This document shows, one piece after another, positions 1-6,789 of a stretch of DNA of 15,429 bases (the stretch's first letter is position 1; every line of letters begins with the position of its first letter). Source of the stretch: SIG636 sp045604285 (GTDB lineage Bacteria > Bacillota > Clostridia > Oscillospirales > CAG-382). The stretch is taken from contig JAZUNS010000184.1 in NCBI GenBank assembly GCA_045604285.1, positions 1-15,429 of the forward strand, given 5' to 3'. Position numbers and translations under genes: made by a program. The notes below the pieces were generated by a model. The model made no database searches. It was not told the origin of the DNA and was given only the letters and a program-made list of their open reading frames with translations.

Positions 1-648
1 TGCTCAGTCCCCGATAAAGGGGCCCAGGCGTATCCCGATTGCATCGAAGAAAAAAACGGCGGCATGAGCTTTACCGTCAACTACGGCGGCGAAAAAACCG
101 ATATTTATATACCTGCCCAGGGAATCCATAACGTAAGCAACGCTTTGTTAACCTTCGTTGCGGCTTGCCGCATGGGTGCAGACGCCGAAGCCTGCAGCAA
201 GGCGCTTTCCGCCTTCGTTACCGAGGGCAACCGTCAAAACGTGCGCTATACCAACGGCATAAAGGTAATTGCCGATTGCTACAACGCCTCGCCGGAATCA
301 ATGGCAGCGGCGTTAAGCGTGCTTAAAACAAGCGGCGGAAAACGTATTGCCGTTCTGGGCGATATGCTGGAGCTGGGCGAGTACGCCTCTAAGCTTCACA
401 GACAGGTGGGCGCCAAGGTGCCACAAAGCGCAGACGTGCTTATCTGCGTAGGAACCGATGCAGACTATTATGCCCAAAGCGCTCGGGAGGGCGGCATGGC
501 ACAATCCTGCATATACACCTACGGCTCCGATGAATACTGTGCTGCGGCAGACCTGCTTAACAGCGTGATAAAGCCGGGCGACACGGTTCTTTTTAAGGCA
601 AGCAACCGAACAAATATAAAAAAAGTAATGGAGAAAAGCAATCTATGA
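1..648 (+). CDS. murF: UDP-N-acetylmuramoyl-tripeptide--D-alanyl-D-alanine ligase MurF, 5'-truncated by window edge
   Basis: MurF is the cytoplasmic ATP-dependent ligase that adds D-Ala-D-Ala to UDP-MurNAc-tripeptide, the last soluble step before lipid I. The frame is open from base 1, so the ATG at 64 is an internal Met and the true start lies upstream. About 215 residues are present of a usual 430-460: the end of the central ATPase domain and the C-terminal domain. Visible family motifs are GIHNVSNAL (bases 121-147), where the central domain ends, DCYNASPESM (bases 274-303, the MurF D-x-YNA-x-P-x-SM signature) and VLGDMLELG (352-378). The stop overlaps the mraY start by 4 bases (ATGA), so the two are translationally coupled. 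Only the missing N-terminus is odd, and that is a window artefact. MurE and MurC share the fold, but the YNASPxSM and GDMLELG pair is specific to MurF. Confidence 0.95.
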   Translation, partial: CSVPDKGAQAYPDCIEEKNGGMSFTVNYGGEKTDIYIPAQGIHNVSNALLTFVAACRMGADAEACSKALSAFVTEGNRQNVRYTNGIKVIADCYNASPESMAAALSVLKTSGGKRIAVLGDMLELGEYASKLHRQVGAKVPQSADVLICVGTDADYYAQSAREGGMAQSCIYTYGSDEYCAAADLLNSVIKPGDTVLFKASNRTNIKKVMEKSNL

Positions 649-1682
649 CGGAATATACAAAGCATATATTGACTGCTCTTGCAGCATTTGCCATAGCCTT
701 TGTATCAAGCGTTGTACTGTATAAAATATTTATTCCCGTTTTGCGCAAGGTAAAGCTTGGGCAAAAGATTTTAGAGATAGGCCCCAACTGGCACAAGTGC
801 AAGGAAGGTACCCCCACCATGGGTGGTCTGTTTTTCATTGGCGGTATGCTGATAGCGGTGGTTATCTGCTGCTTTAATACCCTTATAGACCCACCCTTTT
901 GCAAAAACGTTCACGGTGAGGTGGTAAGGGATTACCGCCTGCACATAAATCTGCTGCTTTCCGTTATGACGGGCGCCGTAGGGTTTATAGACGACTACGT
1001 AAAGCTGTTTAAAAAGCAAAACAAGGGGCTTTCAGCATCCCAAAAAATGGTGTTCCTTATAGTAACGTCCCTTGCGTATCTCCTTCTTAATAACTATTTC
1101 GGATATATTGATACCAGCGTAAACCTTCCCTTTGTAAGGGGGCAGGTAGAGCTTGGAGTTTTCTATTACGTAATTGCCGTGCTGGTAATGGTGTATTTTA
1201 TCAACTGCGCCAACCTTACCGACGGTATAGACGGTCTTGCGGGCAGTATATCCTGCATAATAATGACCATGTTCTTCACCTTTGCCGTGTTCCTTGATAA
1301 ACCGCAAATGAGCGTTTATACAGCGGCAGTTCTTGGCGGCATAATAGCCTTTTTGGCATTCAACTACTATCCCGCAAAGATATTTATGGGCGATACGGGC
1401 TCTCTTTTCCTGGGCAGTGCCGCCGTTTTAATGGCGTTTTGGACAAACGCATCCCTGTTAATTTTCATTATCGGCTTGATATACTTTATAGAGGGCATTT
1501 CCGTAATGCTTCAGGTCTTCTACTATAAAAGAACAAAAAAACGCATATTCAAAATGGCACCAATTCACCATCATTTTGAAATGTGCGGCTGGTCCGAGTG
1601 GAAAATAGTAGGCGTATTTTCTGCAGTAACGCTGGTATGTTGCGTTGCAGCGTATCTGATTCTTGTTTTATATCTTAACTAA
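645..1682 (+). CDS. mraY: Phospho-N-acetylmuramoyl-pentapeptide-transferase MraY
   Basis: MraY is the polytopic membrane enzyme that transfers phospho-MurNAc-pentapeptide from UDP to undecaprenyl phosphate, making lipid I. The protein has 345 residues, a normal length, with roughly ten hydrophobic segments. Family motifs are all intact: TPTMGG near 57-61, the Asp pair in FIDDYVK (D116, D117), the NLTDGIDGLAG loop (190-200) with the catalytic Asp, MGDTGS (248-253) and the C-terminal APIHHHFE (305-312), the family's histidine motif. The start overlaps the murF stop by 4 bases. The next gene, ftsW, follows after about 30 bases. murD, which commonly sits directly after mraY, is not there. No alternative family fits these motifs. 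Confidence 0.98.
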   Translation: MTEYTKHILTALAAFAIAFVSSVVLYKIFIPVLRKVKLGQKILEIGPNWHKCKEGTPTMGGLFFIGGMLIAVVICCFNTLIDPPFCKNVHGEVVRDYRLHINLLLSVMTGAVGFIDDYVKLFKKQNKGLSASQKMVFLIVTSLAYLLLNNYFGYIDTSVNLPFVRGQVELGVFYYVIAVLVMVYFINCANLTDGIDGLAGSISCIIMTMFFTFAVFLDKPQMSVYTAAVLGGIIAFLAFNYYPAKIFMGDTGSLFLGSAAVLMAFWTNASLLIFIIGLIYFIEGISVMLQVFYYKRTKKRIFKMAPIHHHFEMCGWSEWKIVGVFSAVTLVCCVAAYLILVLYLN

Positions 1683-1694
1683 CCGTGTACGGCG

Positions 1695-1701
1695 AAAGGA
1701 G
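1695..1701 (+). promoter_or_regulatory. Ribosome binding site deciding the ftsW start
   Basis: AAAGGAG at 1695-1701 is followed after 10 bases by GTG at 1712. An upstream in-frame GTG at 1685 lies before this site and has no Shine-Dalgarno of its own, so 1712 is preferred. Confidence 0.7.
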
Positions 1702-1711
1702 TGCAAAAAAC

Positions 1712-2959
1712 GTGGAACAAAGAAGAGTATCCAAAAAAGCTTCAACGGGTAAAAGCATTTCTGCCGCCTCAGAGGGAAAAGCAAAAAGCGGGGTTACACG
1801 CACATCCCACAGCGCAACCGGACGCAAAGGGGCAGAGCGTACCCTTAAGCTTACCCGTATAGTGGGTGAGGTTGACCGACCTTTTCTTATCATACTTATC
1901 ATCCTTGTGTGCATAGGCTCGGTTATGGTTTTCAGCGCAAGCTATCCCAGTGCCGAAAGCAAGTTTAACGATAGCTTCTATTTCGCCCGCCGTCAGCTGG
2001 CTTTTGTGGCAATGGGCGTAGTTTGTATGGCAATAGCCACCGTGTTGGCGGATTACCGCCGACTTAAGCATATTTCCCTTGCACTGTTTATATTTGCCTT
2101 GGTTATAAACGCCGCTACCGCCGTCCCGGGCATCGGCTTGGAGCGTAACGGCGCCCGCCGCTGGCTTAATATCGGTATCGACTTTCAGCCCTCCGAAATT
2201 CTTAAGTTTGCACTTATACTTATGTGTGCAAGACATATCAGCGATAACGCCGACAAAATGCGCTCCTTCCGCCACGGCACCCTGCCCTTCGTGTTGCTTT
2301 TGGGTATGTCTGCTGCTACAACGATATTGCAATCTCATTTGTCCTGTACCATAATACTTTGTATAATAGTTTTCGCACTTATGTGGATGGGCGGCACAAA
2401 TAAGTGGTTGCTTTTCGGCACCGCAGGCTTGGGTGCAGGCGGTTTGTATATAGTTTTGCAAAACATGGCTCACTCTATAAAGCGTGTTCAGGTGTGGCTG
2501 GACCCCTTCTCCGACCTAAGCGGCTCCGGCTGGCAGCCGGTGCAGTCGCTGTATGCCATCTCTGCAGGTGGCTTTTGGGGCTTAGGCCTGGGGCAAAGCA
2601 ACCAAAAGCACGGATTTTTGCCGGAGCCCCACAACGACTATATCTTTGCTATTCTGTGTGAAGAGCTGGGATATTTCGGGGCAATAGTGGTAATAGTTTT
2701 GTTCGCTTTGCTTGTATGGCGCGGCTTTGTTATAGCAAAAAATGCGCCCAATATGTACGCATCGCTTTTGGTTATGGGCATAGTTTGTTCCCTTGCGGCA
2801 CACGTGCTTCTTAATATAGCGGTGGTAACTAACACCTTGCCCAGCACGGGCATAGGCTTGCCCTTCTTCAGCTACGGCGGCACCTCGCTGATGATCTGGA
2901 TGGCTGAAATGGGCGTTGTTCTTGCGGTTTCAAGATATTCCTATTTGGAAAAGGGGTAA
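1712..2959 (+). CDS. ftsW: SEDS-family peptidoglycan glycosyltransferase FtsW/SpoVE
   Basis: This is a SEDS membrane glycosyltransferase that polymerises lipid II into septal glycan with a partner class B PBP. From the GTG at 1712 it has 415 residues. The first 50 or so are a Lys/Ser/Ala-rich cytoplasmic tail, followed by about ten transmembrane segments. Motifs seen are NGARRW (146-151), QPSE (159-162), the extracellular FSDLSGSGWQ loop with the conserved Asp268 (the likely catalytic SEDS aspartate), LPEPHNDYIFA, EELGY, and the C-terminal NTLPSTGIGLPFFSYGGTS (374-392). It lies between mraY and murG, the classical ftsW/spoVE place. SpoVE (spore cortex) and FtsW (division) cannot be separated from sequence alone; position favours the division role. 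RodA is less likely because of the dcw context. The GTG start gives a protein nine residues shorter than the longest frame. Confidence 0.95.
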   Translation: MEQRRVSKKASTGKSISAASEGKAKSGVTRTSHSATGRKGAERTLKLTRIVGEVDRPFLIILIILVCIGSVMVFSASYPSAESKFNDSFYFARRQLAFVAMGVVCMAIATVLADYRRLKHISLALFIFALVINAATAVPGIGLERNGARRWLNIGIDFQPSEILKFALILMCARHISDNADKMRSFRHGTLPFVLLLGMSAATTILQSHLSCTIILCIIVFALMWMGGTNKWLLFGTAGLGAGGLYIVLQNMAHSIKRVQVWLDPFSDLSGSGWQPVQSLYAISAGGFWGLGLGQSNQKHGFLPEPHNDYIFAILCEELGYFGAIVVIVLFALLVWRGFVIAKNAPNMYASLLVMGIVCSLAAHVLLNIAVVTNTLPSTGIGLPFFSYGGTSLMIWMAEMGVVLAVSRYSYLEKG

Positions 2960-2965
2960 AGTTTA

Positions 2966-4081
2966 ATGAAGGTATTGTTCTCTTGCGGCGGTACGGGCGG
3001 ACACATAAACCCCGCTATTGCCATAGCCAATACGCTAAAAGCACGCCATAAGGATTTTCAATGCCTGTTCGTAGGGGCAGAGGGCGGCATGGAGGCTACC
3101 CTGGTGCCAAAATCCGGCTATGACATAGAATTCGTTAAGGTAAGGGGCTTTAAGCGCAAGCTTTCCCTTGCAAACGTTGATGCCGCAATTAAAGCGGTTA
3201 CCTCTGTCAGAGCCGCTAAAAAGATAATTAAGCGGTTTAAGCCCCAGGTAGTGGTTGGTACCGGCGGCTATGCAAGCTGGGCAGCCGTTAAGGCGGCGGC
3301 ATCCCTCGGCATCCCCACTTTAATACACGAGCAAAACGCTTATCCCGGCGTAACCACACGTCGTCTTTCAAAATATGCAAGCAAGGTTTGCATAAGCTTT
3401 GAGGAAAGCCGCCGTTTCTTTGACGAAAGCGTCAGGCAAAAGCTTATACTTACGGGCAACCCACTAAAGCCCGAGGTTTTAAACGCAGACCGCACCGCTG
3501 CCCGAAAAGAGCTTGGGCTTGGCAAAGAGGTGTACGTGCTGTCCTTTGGCGGAAGCCTTGGCGCAGAAAAGGTTAACGAATACGTGATGGAGTTTTTGGA
3601 TTCCTGCGTTAAAGGCAACGGTGCTATTCGTGCTATCCACGCCACGGGCAAAAACGGCAACGCCAAGTACGGCGCAATAGCCGCAAAGCGTGGTATAGAT
3701 AAGGCGGAAAACATAGAAATAACCGAGTACATATACGATATGCACCGTCAGCTTGCGGCGGCAGACCTTGTAATATGCAGGGCAGGGGCAATAACCATTG
3801 CCGAAAACTGCTGTCTGGGCAAGGCCTCGGTGCTTATCCCCTCACCAAACGTTACCGATAATCACCAATACAAAAACGCAGTTGTTCTTGCAGATGCAGG
3901 CGCCGCGTTGTTGCTTGAGGAATCAAAAACCGATGCAAAGGCGTTTGTTTCTGCGGTAAAAGCTTTGGTAGAAGACGGTGAAAAAAGAAAACAAATGTCA
4001 GCGGCGGCACTTACCCTTGCTAAAGCAGGTGCCGCAGATGAAATAGCAGATATGGCAGAAAAGCTGGCAGGTAAGCAATAA
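2966..4081 (+). CDS. murG: UDP-N-acetylglucosamine--N-acetylmuramyl-(pentapeptide) pyrophosphoryl-undecaprenol GlcNAc transferase MurG
   Basis: MurG is a GT28 enzyme on the inner membrane face that adds GlcNAc from UDP-GlcNAc to lipid I, giving lipid II. The protein has 371 residues, normal for the family, with two Rossmann-like halves. The N-terminal half holds GGTGGH (8-13), GTGGYAS (98-104) and HEQNAYPG (121-128). The C-terminal half holds FGGSLGA (194-200), CRAGAITIAE (271-280, usually SRAG-S/A-TIAE) and IPSPNVTDNHQ (291-301), whose Gln and neighbouring residues contact the UDP-sugar. It starts 6 bases after the ftsW stop; GGGG at 2953-2956 serves as ribosome binding site. Ser-to-Cys at the start of the RAG motif is a mild variation and does not affect the assignment. 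Confidence 0.97.
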   Translation: MKVLFSCGGTGGHINPAIAIANTLKARHKDFQCLFVGAEGGMEATLVPKSGYDIEFVKVRGFKRKLSLANVDAAIKAVTSVRAAKKIIKRFKPQVVVGTGGYASWAAVKAAASLGIPTLIHEQNAYPGVTTRRLSKYASKVCISFEESRRFFDESVRQKLILTGNPLKPEVLNADRTAARKELGLGKEVYVLSFGGSLGAEKVNEYVMEFLDSCVKGNGAIRAIHATGKNGNAKYGAIAAKRGIDKAENIEITEYIYDMHRQLAAADLVICRAGAITIAENCCLGKASVLIPSPNVTDNHQYKNAVVLADAGAALLLEESKTDAKAFVSAVKALVEDGEKRKQMSAAALTLAKAGAADEIADMAEKLAGKQ

Positions 4082-4094
4082 ATTCAAGGAGATA

Positions 4095-4919
4095 ATGGGC
4101 AAGATGCAGTCCGAAAATGCAAGCCGCTATAAGCGCAGGGCGTTGGATTTAGACGAGATAAAGCAAAAACAGCAAAGCAAGCGTATGCGCCGCAGAGTGT
4201 TTTATATAGCACTCTTTTCGGTGCTTGTGCTTGTTTTTACTGCCGTGTGCTTTTTTGTGCTGTTTAAAATAGAAACCGTAAGCATTGAGGGAACCTCAAG
4301 ATACACCGAGGAAGAGATAATTGCGGCGCTGGGCATAGAAAAGGGCGACAACCTATATTCCTTTAACGCAGAGGACGCACAAACCAAGCTTGTAACGGGC
4401 TTGCCTTATATAAACAGCGTGGTGATAGAGCGCGACCTGCCGTCAACGGTCATAGTACACGTGGTGGAAAAAGAGCCCTGCATGTACGTAGAGATTAATG
4501 ACGAGCAGTATTTGCTTACGGACGATATGCACATACTTGAATATACCGATACGCCGGACAAGCTTGCGGGACTTATGAAGCTTCAAATGGATCCTGAAAC
4601 CGTAAAGCGCTGCATAGTGGGCGAAAAGCTTGCGTTTGTGGATAAGCGCACCGGTGACGTAGTTGCCGACGTGTATACCGAAATAAAGGAAGCAGAGCTT
4701 ACCGAAAGGGTAAAGTACATAAACGCCAACAACCGCTTCGGCATATATCTGGGCATAGACGACTGTTACGACGTGTACATGGGCGACGCCGAGGAATTTG
4801 ATACAAAGCTTGCCTTTGCCAAGGGCATTGCGGACAAGCTTCATACAATCGAGGGCGATACCGAAAAGGGAAAAATTGACGTTTCGGAGATAAATAAGGG
4901 CATTTACACCCCCGAATAA
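4095..4919 (+). CDS. ftsQ: Cell division protein FtsQ/DivIB
   Basis: DivIB/FtsQ is a bitopic divisome protein whose external POTRA domain helps assemble FtsL, FtsB/DivIC and the septal synthases. The 274-residue protein has a basic cytoplasmic tail (1-34), one transmembrane helix at about 35-57, a POTRA domain at about 58-126 (FKIETVSIEGTSRYTEEEI at the start, VIERDLPSTVIVHVVEKEP at the end) and a beta-domain to about residue 215, then a short acidic tail. The sequence is diverged, as is usual for this family, but order and topology are diagnostic. It follows murG by 13 bases. AAGGAG (4086-4091) is only 3 bases from this ATG and 12 from the in-frame ATG at 4104, so the start is uncertain by three residues. 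No ftsA separates it from ftsZ. Confidence 0.92.
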   Translation: MGKMQSENASRYKRRALDLDEIKQKQQSKRMRRRVFYIALFSVLVLVFTAVCFFVLFKIETVSIEGTSRYTEEEIIAALGIEKGDNLYSFNAEDAQTKLVTGLPYINSVVIERDLPSTVIVHVVEKEPCMYVEINDEQYLLTDDMHILEYTDTPDKLAGLMKLQMDPETVKRCIVGEKLAFVDKRTGDVVADVYTEIKEAELTERVKYINANNRFGIYLGIDDCYDVYMGDAEEFDTKLAFAKGIADKLHTIEGDTEKGKIDVSEINKGIYTPE

Positions 4920-4930
4920 GGCTTAAAACG

Positions 4931-4970
4931 GCAAAAAATTAAAAAACTATAGATAAAAAACGAAAAAAAC
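4931..4970 (+). promoter_or_regulatory. A-tract cluster upstream of the ftsZ promoter (UP-element-like)
   Basis: Four runs of six or seven A (4933-4938, 4941-4946, 4955-4960, 4963-4969) lie directly upstream of the ftsZ -35 hexamer. Such tracts are typical of UP elements contacted by the RNA polymerase alpha subunit, and of bent DNA. The sequence is clear; its function is inferred from position. Confidence 0.5.
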
Positions 4971-4972
4971 TC

Positions 4973-5001
4973 TTGAAATTTTAAAAAATACGTGTTATAT
5001 T
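4973..5001 (+). promoter_or_regulatory. Sigma-A type promoter of ftsZ with extended -10
   Basis: TTGAAA (4973-4978), a 17-base spacer, then TATATT (4996-5001). Each hexamer matches the sigma-A consensus at five of six positions. TG at 4993-4994 gives an extended -10. The predicted transcript starts near 5008, leaving a leader of about 44 bases with the ribosome binding site GGAGGA (5040-5045). It gives ftsZ a supply independent of the upstream murF-ftsQ operon. Confidence 0.75.
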
Positions 5002-5051
5002 GTAATGGAATAAAATTAGTATATTTATAATTTGGCTTTGGAGGAATAAAA

Positions 5052-6137
5052 ATGAGCATGGATTTGGGCACTCCCGTTGTAAAAATAAAGGTTATAGGTG
5101 TCGGCGGTGGCGGCGGTAACGCTGTAAACCGTATGATCAGCGTTGGATGCAAGGATATAGAATTTATAAATCTTAATACCGACTTGGCAGCACTTGAAAG
5201 ATCTCAGACCCCCAACATCATCACCATTGGTGAAAGACTTACCAAGGGCAGAGGCGCAGGCGCTAATCCCGACCTTGGCGAAAAGGCTGCAGAAGAAACT
5301 ATCGAAAAGATTACCGACGCTATAAAAGATGCAGATATGGTATTTGTAACCGCAGGTATGGGCGGCGGTACCGGTACCGGTGCGGCACCCGTTGTTGCTA
5401 AGGCTGCAAAGCAGCTTGGCATACTTACCGTTGCAGTTGTTACCAAGCCCGTCGCTTTCGGAGGCGCAAAGCGTATGGCACAGGCAGAAGCAGGTATTGA
5501 AAAGCTTAAGGAACACGTAGACTCTCTCATCGTTATCCCTAACGAACGTCTTAAGCTCCTTACCGATAAGAAGATAACCTTCCTCAACGCTTTCCAGGAA
5601 GCAGACGAAGTTCTCCGCAAGGGCGTACAGAGCATATCTGACCTTATCACTATGGATGGTCTTATCAACCTTGACTTCGCTGACGTTAGCACCGTAATGA
5701 CCGATGCAGGCCTTGCACACATGGGCGTTGGCCAGGCTAAGGGTAAGGAAAAGGCAGAGCAGGCAGCTAAGATGGCTATGAGCAGTCCTCTTCTCGAAAC
5801 CAACATCAGCGGCGCAAGAGGTATCGTTGTTAACATCACCGCTTCTCTTGATATCGCTCTTGACGAAGTTAACGATGCAGTTGCAATGATAACTAACGAG
5901 GCACATCCCGATGCAAACATCATCTTCGGTGCTGCATTTGATCCCAATCTTGAGGATGAAATGGTTGTTACCCTTGTTGCTACCGGTTTTGACAGCGATA
6001 AGAGAAACGATTACCGCAGCAAGCCCATGCCCGTAGCAGAGCAGGCAGAAACCGGCGCAGTTGAAGAGAGCGACAATATAGATGATATTATCTCCATGCT
6101 TAACAGCAGTCGCAAGACAAATACCGACAGATATTAA
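5052..6137 (+). CDS. ftsZ: Cell division GTPase FtsZ
   Basis: FtsZ is the tubulin-like GTPase that forms the cytokinetic Z ring. The protein has 361 residues, at the short end of the usual range. It shows GVGGGGGNAVNRM (16-28), NTDLAAL (42-48), the tubulin signature GGGTGTG (104-110), VDSLIVIPNERL (156-167) and the T7 synergy loop GLINLDFAD (203-211), whose Asp residues activate GTP hydrolysis. Two points differ from the norm. The usual TKPF-x-FEG is TKPVAFGG (131-138), replacing the Glu known to contact the nucleotide. The C-terminal peptide (DNIDDIISMLNSSRK, 341-355) lacks the usual P-x-FL core. Codon choice shifts in the middle of the gene towards ATC, CTC and CTT, unlike the ATA-rich neighbours, as expected for high expression. 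It has its own promoter, GGAGGA six bases before ATG, and its own terminator. An ATG at 5058 is a possible alternative start. Confidence 0.97.
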   Translation: MSMDLGTPVVKIKVIGVGGGGGNAVNRMISVGCKDIEFINLNTDLAALERSQTPNIITIGERLTKGRGAGANPDLGEKAAEETIEKITDAIKDADMVFVTAGMGGGTGTGAAPVVAKAAKQLGILTVAVVTKPVAFGGAKRMAQAEAGIEKLKEHVDSLIVIPNERLKLLTDKKITFLNAFQEADEVLRKGVQSISDLITMDGLINLDFADVSTVMTDAGLAHMGVGQAKGKEKAEQAAKMAMSSPLLETNISGARGIVVNITASLDIALDEVNDAVAMITNEAHPDANIIFGAAFDPNLEDEMVVTLVATGFDSDKRNDYRSKPMPVAEQAETGAVEESDNIDDIISMLNSSRKTNTDRY

Positions 6138-6147
6138 AATCCGCAAT

Positions 6148-6179
6148 AAAAGGTGTTGCTGTAACGGCAACACCTTTTT
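6148..6179 (+). terminator. Intrinsic terminator after ftsZ
   Basis: A perfect 12-bp stem, AAAAGGTGTTGC (6148-6159) with GCAACACCTTTT (6167-6178), and a 7-base loop, ending in five T (6175-6179). It starts 11 bases after the ftsZ stop codon. Confidence 0.9.
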
Positions 6180-6189
6180 AACTATTTTT

Positions 6190-6195
6190 GGAGGG
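6190..6195 (+). promoter_or_regulatory. Ribosome binding site deciding the PH-domain gene start
   Basis: GGAGGG at 6190-6195 is 7 bases before ATG at 6203. An in-frame TTG at 6188 overlaps this site and is therefore rejected as a start. Confidence 0.8.
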
Positions 6196-6202
6196 ACGTA
6201 TT

Positions 6203-6625
6203 ATGGCAAAGAAAGTTAATATTGAATATTTGTGGAAAGACAGAAAACGCTTTATGGGTATGCCCATAAGCTTTACCAGATATAAGCTGGGTAAGGATAG
6301 GCTTTTTGTGGAAACCGGCTTTTTCACCACCAAATATGAAGAGGTTGTTCTGTACCGTGTTCTTGATATAAGCCTTAAGCGCAACCTTTGGCAAAAGATA
6401 TTCGGTATGGGTACCGTTACAATTAAAAGCTCCGATGCCTCCTGCCCGATTTTAGAGCTTAAAAATATCAAAGCAAGCTTTAATACCAAAGAGATCATAC
6501 ATAACCAGGTTGAATTGGTTAAAAAGGAACGCCGTATGCGTGTTAGCGAGGTTATCGGTGACGACGATCTTGATAACGACGGTATTCCCGATGACGTGGA
6601 CGACGATGAGGAAGAGATGATCTAA
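6203..6625 (+). CDS. Small cytoplasmic PH-like (bPH2/DUF304-type) protein with acidic tail
   Basis: The product has 140 residues, no signal peptide and no transmembrane helix. Residues about 22-90 have the pattern of bacterial PH domains of the bPH2 (DUF304, YdbS/YdbT) type: FTRYKLGKDRLFVETGFFTT, then VVLYRVLDISLKRNLWQKIFG-MGTVTIKSSD, ending ILELKNIK. Membrane-bound YdbS/YdbT proteins carry this fold with helices; here it stands alone, so it may bind a protein or lipid partner, but the role is unknown. Residues 120-138 are almost all acidic and include D-x-D-x-D-G-x-x-D-x-x-D (122-133), a thrombospondin-type-3-like calcium loop. It sits between two terminators, directly after ftsZ, with only 23 bases after the first, so it is presumably expressed by read-through of the ftsZ transcript or from a promoter inside ftsZ. 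Domain assignment is by pattern, not by a search. Confidence 0.8.
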   Translation: MAKKVNIEYLWKDRKRFMGMPISFTRYKLGKDRLFVETGFFTTKYEEVVLYRVLDISLKRNLWQKIFGMGTVTIKSSDASCPILELKNIKASFNTKEIIHNQVELVKKERRMRVSEVIGDDDLDNDGIPDDVDDDEEEMI

Positions 6626-6657
6626 CAGCTTGTAGCCGATCAGTAATCAAACGCAAT

Positions 6658-6700
6658 ACGCCCATAAAACGCACATGCTGCGTTTTGTGGGCGTTTTTTT
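6658..6700 (+). terminator. Strong intrinsic terminator after the PH-domain gene
   Basis: A 16-bp stem (6658-6673 with 6679-6694) broken by a single G-U wobble, a 5-base loop CATGC, and seven T (6694-7000 range limited to 6694-6700). It closes the ftsZ region and isolates it from the lipoprotein genes. Confidence 0.92.
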
Positions 6701-6754
6701 ATGCAAAAACGGTGAAGTACGCTTAATTTGTCGGTGTAAATTGTGCCATATAGA

Positions 6755-6783
6755 TTGACAAACGAGGGGATTTGTGAGATAAT
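6755..6783 (+). promoter_or_regulatory. Strong sigma-A type promoter of the lipoprotein operon
   Basis: Exact TTGACA (6755-6760), a 17-base spacer, then GATAAT (6778-6783), five of six matches, with TG at 6775-6776 as an extended -10. The predicted start is near 6790, giving a leader of about 95 bases. A short inverted repeat ACAAA (6758-6762) / TTTGT (6771-6775) overlaps the spacer and might be an operator. It probably also serves the thyX-to-mltG genes downstream, because no terminator is visible between them. Confidence 0.8.
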
Positions 6784-6789
6784 ACAGAT

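Noticed and set aside
5026..5031. Exact TATAAT between the proposed ftsZ promoter and the ftsZ start
   Set aside because: No acceptable -35 at 16-18 bases, and the transcript would start at the ribosome binding site. The 4973-5001 promoter is better.
5025..6173. A 382-codon open frame on the - strand opposite ftsZ
   Set aside because: The translation is Cys/His-rich without any domain pattern and mirrors ftsZ codons; it is a shadow.
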